Shown in pieces: positions 13,420 through 23,560 of a stretch of 64,000 nucleotides of DNA (position 1 is the first letter of the stretch; each line of letters begins with the position of its first letter). This DNA is from Limnoperna fortunei. Lineage: Eukaryota > Mollusca > Bivalvia > Mytilida > Modiolidae. The stretch is taken from positions 70,904,993 through 70,968,992 of the forward strand of contig OX104115.1 of assembly GCA_944474755.1 (NCBI GenBank). The letters run 5' to 3'. The notes under the pieces were generated by a model that was not told the origin of the DNA, did not search any database, and worked only from the letters and a program-made list of their open reading frames with translations. Position numbers and translations under genes: made by a program.

Positions 13420-14002
13420 TCATTTCAAGTTTTTGGCCGATCCTTTAACCATGTCTCTGCTTTCAAAATTGGCAAATTTAACCAATATTAGGCGAATTTT
13501 GTGACTCTTTTTTCCAATGCGGTTTGCTTCAGTTACCCCAATTTTGGTAGGGACATCGTCGATTTTAAGTTGATTTACACAAAAAGTTTTGATAACTTCG
13601 ACACAGTTCTCTCCTTCGATCTCGTTTATGTTGAAGAAAAGTAAATTGTTACGCATAGACTTCATTTGGACATCTATTAGATCGCTTTTCAGTTTCTCAT
13701 TTTCTTTCCTGATGTCGGTTTACGCTTCTCCTAAATCTGGAACTGCAGATGTGTCAGATTTTAACTGTTTTGTAATATTGCTTATTTCAGTTCTAATCTT
13801 TGTGAAATTTTGTTTCTGCTTGTCATAGTCGTCACTGAGCAGTTGGGCACTTCTTTCAACTTGATTCATTCTTTTGTCCATCACTTTTACGTCCTTTTCA
13901 AGTTTCGCAACTTTACTACTTACAATCGAAACAGCTGATTCAATCTTGTCAAGTTTGCTCAACATTGTTTCTAATTTATCCATTCGTCTAAAAAGCTCTG
14001 AG
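13420..14002 (-). pseudogene. LINE ORF1 remnant (coiled coil plus RRM-like domain)
   Basis: One reading frame interrupted only by a TAA at about 13717-13719. The first ~95 residues are heptad-rich and look like a coiled coil (MDKLETMLSKLDKIES near the start). After the stop the same frame continues for ~100 residues with a charged segment and a basic domain resembling the RRM of LINE ORF1 proteins (MRNNLLFFNI, then NRIGKK and RLILVKF). Such proteins bind the element's RNA and act as chaperones in the ribonucleoprotein. The frame enters from the target duplication without an ATG, so the element is probably 5'-truncated; the first in-frame Met is in RRMDKL. Confidence 0.7.
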
Positions 14003-14195
14003 GTCACTTATTTGTATATAATAATTCTTAAATATCGTTAGTCCATAAAGCCTCTCAAAACATTATATGTCATTACACCGGTATAGTAGTGAAGTATAAT
14101 TTATAAGATTCTAGTTCTTGTATTTATCTTCAGGCATTAAACGGGAAAGTGGAATTATTTTAAGTCATTTGTAGAAATAATCTAGGACAATTATG

Positions 14196-15083
14196 TTACG
14201 TCACTGGGATGAACGGTATTTGACCGAAAACAACATTTACAAATTAAGCGATCTCTAAATGTTTTTATGCTGAATACATAAATGATTGGATCAATCAGTG
14301 GGTTGAGTAACAATAAATTATTAACAATTCTATAATCTTTCAAAGTATCAAAGGGCACACCAGCGCTGTTAGCATAAATTCCCAGGATCTCACGTGGTAC
14401 GTATGCAAGAATTCAAAAAACATATAATACATCCAAGTTTTGCAACAGTTCTTCTAGTTTGTAATGCTGCCTTTTTCTTATTTTTGATTTGAAGTTCAGT
14501 CATGCCTTGGTAGACATCTGTATTTCTGGTGCTCTTATTATTGCGGTGTAACATAAAATCAGTGATACAACCAACATGAAACCAGGAATGTCTATAACCA
14601 AAAGAAACGATTTCTCCACAGTGTAAGATCCCATACACGGTTTTGGGCGCTATACAATTCAATAACACAGTGAATAATGACATAAACGTGCGTAATGATC
14701 AGACCAACAACGGCAACAACATTACTGCTTACTAATGTCAAAAGTTTATACTTTGTTATCAATGTTGCGTTTAACCTGTCGAAACTAATAAGTAGAACTT
14801 GTAATAGAGAAAATAATATTGTACCAGCTGCAAGGTGCTTTAGTGCCATGCATTGTTATTTAATTGAATTACTTTCATCATTCCAGTTTGTAAGGATAAT
14901 TATCCAAATATATTCAACCATTTGTATAGCATCACTAATACTGAGCAGTAGCACTAAATTTATAAATCGAGACGATTTTAAATGTTTTGGTGTTGCTAAG
15001 ATTACAATTGAAACAATGTCAACAAATAAAACAACGGCACACAAACTTGTAGTAAATAGCCACTTCATTTCTTTTATGTACAT
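14196..15083 (-). pseudogene. Decayed receptor paralog
   Basis: Third member of the receptor family and closest to the 57.4-58.3 kb copy, with which it shares flanking DNA on both sides. It starts at ATG 15083 (MYIKEMKWLF) and keeps TM1-TM2. It then hits an in-frame stop where the sister reads SNSAMYQC (about 14853). It resumes through TM3-TM4, loses a base in the YSGPKP region (about 14650), has a deletion of about 14 bases before the third intracellular loop (about 14540) and is shifted again in TM6 (about 14400-14415). The NPLxDP region of TM7 can still be read near 14290. At least one nonsense and three length changes make it a clear pseudogene. A LINE was inserted about 190 bases beyond its 3' end. 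Confidence 0.9.
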
Positions 15084-15649
15084 AACAGATAAATACGAGA
15101 CAGATTGTTCTCTATAGATTGTCAGCGGTAGTTAATACGCCTTCAAGACACAGTTGTGCTATTTATGGTATTCTAGTGAGTCCGCATTATTTTAACTTGA
15201 CTGTTATTTTTCTGTATTTTATGTATAAGGTACAGTGTGATATATGGGGTGTTACAAAATAATAATCTGACTTCGTTCAAATTATTTTTTTCATCTGTGT
15301 CATTGTTGCCAATTACAGTGTAAAAAATACTACACATATTAGCAATATAAATTTGTGCGATTTGAAATAAATCACAAATTAGGGATTTGTAATGAATCAT
15401 AATAGCCTCTCGAGCTTTTAAATGGCCATGATGGAGCCAATATTAAAACTAAATTGAAAAAATATATTTTTGTGACAACAATTTCCTAACTTTATTTCGA
15501 TCAATAAACTTTATTATGTCATATTTTACACCGAGGCAATCTACATAGGAATATTATATTTCTAAAGTTTCTTTTTCGTTTTAGTTTAGAGAATTTGATA
15601 CAAATGAAATGATAGAATGGCTTTATGTATTTTTATTTCGATATAACTT

Positions 15650-16165
15650 TGTTAATAAAATTTGACAAAAATGTCAAAAGCTATTAAAAAATAAACACTA
15701 TATATTTATTTGAAGCAGAGAGCAGACAGGTCAGAACGTGGCTATTTTAAAACAAAAATCTTACAGAATGCAATGAAAATAAAAAAATAGTTGTAACATA
15801 TATATTTCTTTTGAGTTATGGCTGTATTTTGTTGTCAAAGATAATTAATAAAATAAACCCTATATGTTATATTATAAGCAGAGAGCAGACAGGTCTGATC
15901 GTGGTTATAATGGAAACTAAATACTTAAAGGATGCAATGAAAGTAAAAACAAAATAGGCGACGTTTTTATTTCTATTGAGTTCAGTCTATATTTTGTTGT
16001 CAAAATTATTTATAAAATGAGCCCCATATTTGCATTATAAGGAGAGAGCAGGCAGATCATATCGTGGCTATAATAAAAACTAAGAACGGGAATGATGCAA
16101 TGAAAATTACAACAGCATATGAGACATTTAGTTCTAAAAGTTTAGGTTGTATTTGTTGTATAACA
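15650..16165. repeat. 163-bp tandem repeat, three units
   Basis: The phrase gcagagagcagacaggtc starts at 15715, 15878 and (as ggagagagcaggcagatc) 16041, spaced exactly 163 bp each time. Surrounding bases such as cgtggctataat, gatgcaatgaaa and ttttgttgtcaaa repeat at the same offsets. There is no coding frame. Confidence 0.85.
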
Positions 16166-16229
16166 TGCTATAACGGTCGACTGTTGATTAATTTACAGCG
16201 GTCAATTTGAACTATTTATAAAAAAAAGA

Positions 16230-16897
16230 CAATAAGAAAAATATAGCAAATGAAACCGAACAAACAACAAAAGCCAAAAGTCCAGGAACAATTACAAATG
16301 CGGATATAGAAAAACAAATACAACGCAAACCAAAAACACAATGTGAACCCCCAAAAGAAACATGGGTGCACCCTGGTGCTCCGGAGGAGTAAGCAGTGCC
16401 TGCCTCTAATTAGACACCGGTCGAATTACTCATTGTCATAGGAAAGACTACCTATGACTTAGCAAAAATGTCCGATCGTATTTCAGAAATTGATTTCCCA
16501 TAACGATGAAGTCGTTGTGACGGCCATAGAACTTCTGGAGGAATAATATCAACCTAGGTACAATAAATCCTTGTTTGAGTAGTTCAGTAGTCAAAACCAG
16601 TGATCGGTCTAAAAATATCGATCGCAGGATCTAGAATAACGAATGGGTTGTGAAATGTACAAATCTAACCCTGGAGCTGATAGAATGGTGTTATCGATAA
16701 GCGGAAAGTTGGTACCTGGAAAGTTGAAGTCATCACGTTTAATTTCTAGCTCGCTAGGGAAGATTAAATGCAAATGGTCACCATATCTTGCATTGTTGAG
16801 GGACAAAACATCATCAATATAACGGAATGTGCAAATAAAGCTATGGGCCAGTGTATTTTCTTTTTTCTTTAGAAGGTCTTTTAGGACATCAGCCTAC
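16230..16897 (-). pseudogene. YIDD-type reverse transcriptase, 3' part, and its tail
   Basis: Read on the - strand from the edge of the CACTA-like element. It gives LLKKKENTLAHSF, the polymerase motif FRYIDDVLSLNN, the spacer ELEIK, then KRDDFNFP and LYISQPIRYSR, followed downstream by KFYGRHN. This order is that of a YIDD-type reverse-transcriptase family I know from bivalve genomes, possibly Penelope-like; I do not insist on the class. A deletion joins ELEIK directly to KRDDFNFP. The tail at 16230-16440 has the common 'gagcaac...ccaaaagtc' stretch. The upstream half is at 21950-22400, beyond the inserted DNA element. Confidence 0.8.
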
Positions 16898-17178
16898 TAA
16901 CACTATGAACCAAAATAAGGACTGACAATACCATACACAGTTCAAATTAGATTGATAGAAACTGATAGTTACTGTAAATGTACTGTTCACGATCTGTAAA
17001 TCACTGTATACAATTCATACAGTTCACGTCAGTCATTTACAATTTTTATCTTTTACTGATCGCTTCTGTCCTGAACTGAAACAGTTCATGACAGTTAAGT
17101 ACAGTACTTTTGTAGGACTGAAAAGAACTGTTAGTCACTGCATCAGATCGTGTCAGTACTTTTAAATTTTTACCTGGA

Positions 17179-17422
17179 TTTAGAATGACTGACATTCACT
17201 GTACCAGTCCTTGACAGTGATTATCAATATTTACCTGTATTTAGAATGACTGATAATCACTGTAGCAGTCTTTGTCAGCCATTATCAGTTCTTACCTTGA
17301 TTTAGAATGACTGATGTTCACTGTGGCAGTCATTGTCAGTCATTATCAGTTCTTACCTTGATTTAGTACGACTGATGTTCACTGAAGCAGTCCTTGACAG
17401 TCATCATCAGTTCTTACCTTGA
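17179..17422. repeat. Subterminal array, four 61-bp units (left arm)
   Basis: Units start at 17179, 17240, 17301 and 17362, each opening tttagaatgactgat (or tttagtacgactgat) and carrying ACTGAT/CAGTC/CAGTCATTATCAGT-type short palindromic motifs. The array ends exactly where the inverted arm ends. The complement is at 21425-21668. In CACTA transposons such motifs bind the element's own DNA-binding protein. Confidence 0.8.
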
Positions 17423-17593
17423 GTTAGAATAACTTATATTTGAGCTTTTTTTTATTTTAGCATTGCAAAATATGTTTTTTAAAAGGTGATGCAAAATCCA
17501 TCCAAGTATGTCAGCTTTTCATATAAACATTAACACTATAATATTGCATTAAAGGTTTTTTTTAAAGTCACAACATTGTTTCAAGTCGATATG

Positions 17594-17840
17594 TTTGTTT
17601 AACGCCCTTTCGGCAATTTTTCAGCTATATCATTGCGTCCGTTTTTTATTTGGGGGGGGGGGGGTGAGGAAGCCGTAGAAAACCCCGGAGCTTCGGTAAG
17701 GAAACTGACAATCCCTGTCAATTAAGACTGGAGTCAAGAGCACATTCCCGCAGTGAGATTCGAATCGGAAATCTCAGTATTGACAGACCATGTGACCAAT
17801 AGTAGAGGACCTACCTTAACCACTCGGCCACCGAGGCCCC
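17594..17840 (-). repeat. tRNA-derived SINE with target duplication
   Basis: On the - strand it starts ggggcctcggtggccgagtggttaag (A box), has gattcgaatctcac (B box), then a body with a G/C homopolymer and ends ...gggcgttaaacaaa. The target duplication ttcaagtc(g/a)atatg is at 17580-17593 and 17841-17854. It was inserted inside the CACTA-like element. Confidence 0.85.
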
Positions 17841-18022
17841 TTCAAGTCAATATGATTTCATCGGGAAAATAAAAAGAAGTTTGTTCAATGTTAGTGCGTT
17901 ATAAGCAAAGTAAATCTCTTTCATGAGCTTTTTTACTGACCTAGTCATTGGGAACATGTTCATATATGGGCAGTATATATATATAGGCTGAATTGAAATA
18001 GATAATAAAATAGAACACTGAA

Positions 18023-18290
18023 TAGTTTGTTTTTGTTTGTTTGAATGATATAACCCCACTTTCAGTAATATGTCAGCTATATCATTGTGTCAAATTTTTA
18101 TACTTGTGGAAGAAGCCAGAGCACTCGGAAAAAACTCCCGAACTTCCGTAGGAAAACTGGCAATCATTGTCAATTAAGATTGGAGTCGAGCGCACCCAGT
18201 CCGCAGAATGAAACCCGCAACCTCAGTATGGACAGACCACGTGATCAATAGTAGACGCACTACCTTAACCATTCAGCCACGCACGCCCCT
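18023..18290 (-). repeat. tRNA-derived SINE, second copy, with target duplication
   Basis: Same family and orientation as the SINE 180 bp to its left. The A-box region is at the right end (ggctgaatggttaaggtag), the B-box area is gggtttcattctg (decayed) and the tail lies near 18025-18060. The duplication gaacact(g/a)aa is at 18013-18022 and 18291-18300. Confidence 0.8.
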
Positions 18291-18300
18291 GAACACTAAA

Positions 18301-19870
18301 CAGATATACATCCGCCTTTTGTTATATAGAAATTATGGATTAAATATTTATTGCAGAGAATACAGATACAAAAAACATTAACAGCTACAAAATAAGTTTA
18401 TACCTATGTAATGTACGAGTTTTAGCCGATGGGATATTTCTAAAAAGGGAGACATTTTTATTTGTTAATCTATGTTTATTGGTAATTAACCATAACTTGG
18501 TATATTTTTTTAGTATTTTAATTGCATCCTAATTGATTTGAAATTATAACTTTTATCCAGAATATTAACTAGAATGCCCTGTCATTTTATCAAAATGATG
18601 AAATATATACGAAAGATATTTTTCTTTGTGAACATCGGACGTTTTTTTTAAATTGTCTTCTCCAACAAGTTGAAGTTTTACTATTAATCTCATGAAATAC
18701 ATGTATCTCCAGCACCTTTTCTTCAATCTAATATGATTCTACAACGTTACTCTTAATTAAAAGTAATTATCAAGATATAAATTTTTTTATAAAACTTACA
18801 TAAAATCACTTCAAAGTAACACCTTATCATCGTTGTGTGGTTATTGCAATAAACAAATTAACAATCAACTTCTCTAGTTTACCTTTGCACCCCAGGTAGC
18901 GACATGTACACGACACATTTTCAAACACCTGTCACATATTTAAAATCGGAAACCAATTTTATACGTAATAAAAACCACTTTCTAGTGCATAAAGATACAA
19001 AGGTCTCCTGCGTATTTAATTTCTGTGTAATTTATATTAAAATTTATAAAAAATATATCATAGAAATACAAAACACACCGAAGGTCTGTTTGAATAAAAT
19101 AGCAAGAGGACAGTGAAGAAATTATACAAATACATGCAAAAACTTTCTCTTTAATGTTAAAACAAGTTACTGGTGCTAATTGCTATATTACGACTTAAAT
19201 AGCCAAAAAGTTGTGGGTATGAGCTATCACTAGTTCTATAGGTTCTTCTGACATTAAAAATTGGACGAAAAAATGCTAACATTGGCGTATAGCTTCAAAC
19301 AAGAAAACGTTTTTTTTCCAAATAATAAAATATCTTAACTCATGGTAAACTTTAGTGTAAATAATGTGTTACTTGTATTAACAACGCGTTAAATTTTTGT
19401 TGTTTGGAAAGATGACTTGCGTTTTTTTTTATTCGAAGAATTACTGAAATCTTAACATGTTTTCAAGTTTCGTCTCATTTGAATCCATATATATTATTGT
19501 TACTTTTCAAGAGTGGATGAGTTGCCGAAATGTTTTTCTAACTAAATTTTCTCTTATAAATGCGGAGGCATTGCTTTGTACTTGACTTTGCATTATGAAA
19601 AGAAATGGTGCACTCGATTCTAATTTAAGTTTGTACTCTACTTAACCAGGGTCGGCGATTCTCCTGTCGTTGTCTGTAAATACAATTGTCGGATATTTAC
19701 AAAAACCGAGATGATCGAACGTTCTAATGTTACCAGAACCTTTCATAACTGCAAATCTATATTATTGTTATTATAAAATTAGTAAATCTGAATCCATGTT
19801 CAGGATGATTGCGCACAATTACCTCTTCCCTAACTGGCAAAACGTGTCATTGTTTACAATCGGCATATTC
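18301..19870. other. Interior of the CACTA-like element, no gene seen
   Basis: AT-rich sequence with only short frames lacking domain motifs. No transposase signature found. Confidence 0.5.
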
Positions 19871-19874
19871 CGGT

Positions 19875-20155
19875 GGCGATGCACACATTTCTTTCCTTCT
19901 GATGCATATAATCAAAAAGAAAACAAAGATTATTTTATTTAAGAAGCGTTTGCAGTGACTACAGTGTTACGTTGTTTAAACCTTTGTATTGCAACCCCCC
20001 CCCCTTTTACACACACACCCACCCTCAAGAGAAAAGCCGGTTTATTCGGTTTATTCCCTAGGCGATGCACACTTATTTACCATACTGATGCATATAGACA
20101 ATAAAAAACAAAGACGATTTTGTTAAACAAAAACTATGAAGTGACTCTACAATTT
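19875..20155. repeat. ~95-bp direct repeat pair
   Basis: 'ggcgatgcacac...tgatgcatata...aaacaaaga' at 19875-19967 and 20061-20155. A run of C (about 19990-20003) lies between them. Confidence 0.7.
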
Positions 20156-20734
20156 CAATCCATTTTAGTGTAGTAATAATAATAAAAAAAATGTAAAAAC
20201 CGACAAAACAAACAAACCATTCAATTTAGTAAGTTCTCGTTTGTGACTGAATTTGTAAAGTTAAGTACAGAAAAGACAAAAACAGATAAACACAGGTGTT
20301 ACATAACACTGCTGGACATGAAATGCAATATACATGTAGATGTAAATAACATCCTGTCACAGCTGGAACTTAATTATCTGTGTTAACTGGCATCAACATG
20401 TCGTAAATATAATTGGTCATTAAATTTTTGAAATAAAACCACGATACCCCACACCTTAAACATTTTATAAGGATTAAACTACAACATTTGTTTAGTTTGT
20501 CTTAAATATATTTGTAAATAAGGAGTATACAAAATATGCTTCCAGAAATTATAACTTTTGTAATTATTTAAAGAGACAACTCCCAACTAAATCCTCCTTT
20601 ATTTAAAAACAAAAGTCTTACACAAATCCAGGAATATACAAAGTAAAATGTATTGTGGAATAAATATATTTCGGTATCCAAAAAGGCGCATGTCAAACAA
20701 TAAAGTTGGTCCAGAGGATATGATGCTTGATTGA

Positions 20735-21132
20735 TTGATTGATTGATTGGATATTTGCTTAACATCCAGCGAGTATAATTTCAGCTTTATTCAGGACGAG
20801 AACATGTAAACAAACAATTCCGTCAAAATGGACCGAAAGAACAAATATTTTCAAAGCCACTGGAAAAGTAAGGGGTTTAGGTACGGCGGCCGGAAAATTT
20901 GGGATTTTGTAGCGGCTACAACGAGCCTACTCTTTCTGACATACAAAAAAGTCTAGATCATGCAAGGAGCGTGGCACTCTCCAAACATGTTACTCACTGT
21001 GGTCCGTGGTCAGGGTTTCCGTATTATGACCTGACCACCCCTAACGAGAAGGCGTCCCTTGTCCACCTGGTGGATGCACTGGGCAGCTCTGTGGAATTTA
21101 TTAAAAATATGTACAGGTGTAACGTTATGTAG
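20735..21132 (+). repeat. Dispersed repeat, copy 2, with a 77-residue open frame
   Basis: Starts with (GATT)5 and 'ggatatttgcttaacatcc'. From 20899 to 21132 it is open for 77 codons, including GYNEPTL and FPYYDLTTPNEKASL. The copy near 6.1 kb has the matching GYNE segment but is broken. No known domain is recognised, and conservation at DNA level alone does not show that a protein is made. It lies inside the CACTA-like element at 16.9-21.9 kb. Confidence 0.5.
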
Positions 21133-21424
21133 CTGCTTATGTCGGTAATTTATCGCACCATGTTTATTACAAACATTGGTCAAAACATGTTCAATAAATT
21201 TGTGTCGCAGTATGTAAATTCAAATATGAAATGAGAAGAAAGAAGAGTTAATATTAGGAAGAACAATGATTTTAAACGAAAATATTTTTGGTACTAGGAA
21301 ACAAATGGACTTGTGGGGTTAATTTTACACATTTCCTATTTTTTATCCATTAAAACTCTCATTTAATCAAGTCTTCACTGTTGGTCTTTGTTTACAAATG
21401 ACTATATATATATATAATGGTAAA

Positions 21425-21668
21425 TCAAGGTAAGAACTGATGATGACTGTCAAGGACTGCTTCAGTGAACATCAGTCGTACTAAATCAAAGTAAGAACAG
21501 ATAATGACTGACAATGACTGCTACAGTGAACATCAGTCATTCTAAATCAAGGTAAGAACTGATAATGGCTGACAAGGACTGCTACAGTGATTATCAGTCA
21601 TTCTAAATACAGGTAAATATTGATAATCACTGTCAAGGACTGGTACAGTGAATGTCAGTCATTCTAAA
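21425..21668. repeat. Subterminal array, four 61-bp units (right arm)
   Basis: Inverted counterpart of 17179-17422 with the same unit count and order (for example the cgtactaaatcaa variant at both inner ends), so neither arm has gained or lost a unit since they were made alike. Confidence 0.8.
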
Positions 21669-21949
21669 TCCAGGTAAAAATTTAAAAGTACTGACACGAT
21701 CTGATGCAGTGACTAACAGTTCTTTTCAGTCCTACAAAAGTACTGTACTTAACTGTCATGAACTGTTTCAGTTCAGGACAGAAGCGATCAGTAAAAGATT
21801 AAAATTGTAAATGACTGACGTGAACTGTATGAATTGTATACAGTGATTTACAGATCGTGAACAGTACATTTACAGTAACTATCAGTTTCTATCAATCTAA
21901 TTTGAACTGTGTATGGTATTGTCAGTCCTTATATTGGTTCATAGTGTAA

Positions 21950-22400
21950 GAGCACAAAAACAGGTCAGTGAGGAGAGAATCACAATTAGTATCCATTGGA
22001 ATACCAACAGTATGTCGAAAACATTTTCTTACAATCTTTCTTAAAATTGTTACATACGGGAAGATCTCAAGATGGCTATCACGTCTTTTGATTAATATCC
22101 GCATTTCATTTTTCCCCTCTTGGAGTAGAAAGTGTCACTGTGTTTTTGAAGTTCCTTTTTCATAGTTGTTAAAATAGGTTTTAGGAGTTGTGATAGTGAT
22201 TTGGTGGTACATATATACGATCATGCCGTTTGTTTAGTTGCCCAATACTATCTTCGTCTTTGATATAGAGTAAACTCTCAATGCCTAGTTTATCTATTAA
22301 ACACTGTATAGAATGTTTCTTGCAGATAAAATTAATGTTGTTATGGGCCTTTTCTGCTTGCACAACAACATAATTAAATATTTTTATTTTAATTTTCCAA
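21950..22400 (-). pseudogene. YIDD-type reverse transcriptase, 5' part
   Basis: Read on the - strand it gives VQAEKAHNNINFICKKHSI and CLIDKLGIES, then decayed sequence, then TVGIPMDTN and LLTDLFLCSY, ending at the border of the CACTA-like element. TVGIPMGTN...LLADLF is the conserved box before the YIDD motif in this family, so the reading continues with no residue gap at 16897. About 150 residues between the two boxes are missing, so the element was already decayed. A related piece of that missing part is found at 31380-31526. Confidence 0.75.
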
Positions 22401-22459
22401 AAAGAAACTATATGCAAAATAAAAAAACACATTCTTACTAAGTTAATCAAGCTGATGTT

Positions 22460-23560
22460 TCTGTTTCAGTTAGACGTATACATATATCATTAATGTATTA
22501 AAACTAAAGTGTATAAATGACCAAAAAGTAAAACATTTAATTACTACTCTTGTCGCGCGTTTAGTTTAAACAGATTTCAAAATACACACCTATAATCTAG
22601 GTTTATAAAGATATCATATTGCATAGAATAACAATAAATATAAATGCAGTAATTCACCAATTCAAACTTGAAACTACATGTGCCCTGATAGGTTGGGTAA
22701 AGTATGCGTACAGCTACTTCTATTTGAGATCGTTATTTTTGTTTATGGCCAGTGAAAAAATTAATAAGTCGTCCATGAAACAAATACATTGAAGTTGAGT
22801 AATTACCTAAAACCCGATGTTTGCAATGACTTGATAAAGAGAACAGACTTTTTGTTTCCTGCTATACATTAAAAGACCCTTGACAGTTTCGTCACGCTAG
22901 CGTTCTTTACAATCTTCTGCAACCAAATTTTGCACGAACGTCGTGTTTATACACTGGATGTCCATCGTTTAGTTTAGATATATTTAATTTCGGTTAGTTT
23001 ATTCAGCATAAATCGACTCAAAGTCTTTCATATCTAATAATCTAACCAACAATTGAAAACAATCATTAAATAATACCCTAATTTATCAAATGAATACGTT
23101 CAGATTGTATGTTTATCTTGTCACAATATCTTGATTCACACAAAATTAAATAGGTACAAATCTATGCAGGGATCTAAATTGTTTTGTCATATTTTGACAA
23201 AATTAAATCAATCTAACCAGCAGAATGTGAATCTATTATTTACATAAAATTTCACCTCAATTATTGTATATGACTAAATATTGATAATCATAATGACGAT
23301 TACCAGCCAAAAATTTTATATGAATAACACTACGTTTTTATTGCTGTTTTGTGATATAAAAATTGTATTGTTAGTCAGGTTTTAACCACACAACAAATAT
23401 ACACTTTCTGCAGTTTTTAAAACATTTTGGAACAAAAGTGTTGAATATAAAGTCTTTCTGAAACAATACTAACGTTAGTCAGAAGCAATTAAAGAATTGT
23501 CGACACATAATCTGTGTCCTGATAATTTCATTTATTGTTGTCACAGTTGACAGGTCATCA
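22460..23560. other. AT-rich spacer without gene
   Basis: No coding frame with recognisable motifs and no repeat matched inside the window. Confidence 0.5.

Larger units (their letters stand above)
10483..14002 (-). mobile_element. Non-LTR retrotransposon (LINE), degenerate, with target duplication
   Basis: A 3.5-kb element read on the - strand. In order it carries an ORF1 region, an apurinic-type endonuclease, a reverse transcriptase and a cysteine-histidine tail, ending in a (ATTC)4-type microsatellite at 10483-10502. The flanking bases gtcatttatt (10473-10482) and gtcacttatt (14003-14012) match at 9 of 10 positions and look like the target-site duplication. The sister block reads gtcacttatt near 57236 without the element. 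Many stops and shifts in the reverse transcriptase show it is dead. The ATTC tail and domain order suit the CR1/L2/Jockey group, but I do not assign a clade. Confidence 0.85.
1..15540. repeat. Left paralogous block of a segmental duplication (continues off the window)
   Basis: Aligns in the same orientation with about 48577-58680. Anchors visible by eye (left/right) are: bases 1-65 with 48577-48640; 90-230 with 48920-49050; 2370-2560 with 50530-50720; 3890-3990 with 51144-51240; 4235-4380 with 51260-51440; 5090-5130 with 52245-52285; 5630-5710 with 52845-52925; 6440-6600 with 53345-53505; 7210-7315 with 55030-55140; 7590-7890 with 55560-55850; 9590-9740 with 56450-56590; 14095-15170 with 57340-58450; and a last stretch at 15400-15540 with 58570-58680. 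Between anchors the copies differ by insertions. Homology starts at base 1, so the true left end is outside the window. Apart from the receptor pseudogene and mobile elements I see no gene in this block. Confidence 0.85.
16901..21946. mobile_element. CACTA/EnSpm-like non-autonomous DNA transposon with 522-bp inverted ends
   Basis: A 5046-bp element. The left arm 16901-17422 and right arm 21425-21946 are reverse complements, equal in length and nearly identical by eye. Ends are CACTATGAACCAA...TTGGTTCATAGTG, and the flanking TAA occurs at 16898-16900 and 21947-21949. A CACTA start, 3-bp target duplication and repeated subterminal motifs are the known marks of the CACTA/EnSpm group. The interior (17423-21424) carries two SINEs, a dispersed repeat, a 95-bp direct repeat and no transposase that I recognise, so it would depend on an enzyme supplied elsewhere. 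It split a reverse-transcriptase pseudogene. Confidence 0.8.

Noticed and set aside
14695..15117. 140-codon + strand frame opposite the receptor pseudogene (also 58121-58498)
   Set aside because: Antisense shadow of the receptor's helices; both copies follow the receptor frame's codon pattern.
17179..17422. Regular 61-bp repeats resembling a CRISPR array
   Set aside because: There are no unique spacers, the units are contiguous, the DNA is eukaryotic, and the array is mirrored in the other arm of a transposon.
17651..17663. G run as a G-quadruplex or regulatory site
   Set aside because: A single homopolymer inside the variable body of a SINE, with no further G tracts at regular spacing.
16901..21946. 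Maverick/Polinton because of the long inverted ends
   Set aside because: Those elements are about 15-20 kb, encode a polymerase and integrase, and make longer target duplications; here the length is 5 kb, the duplication is TAA and the ends start CACTA.
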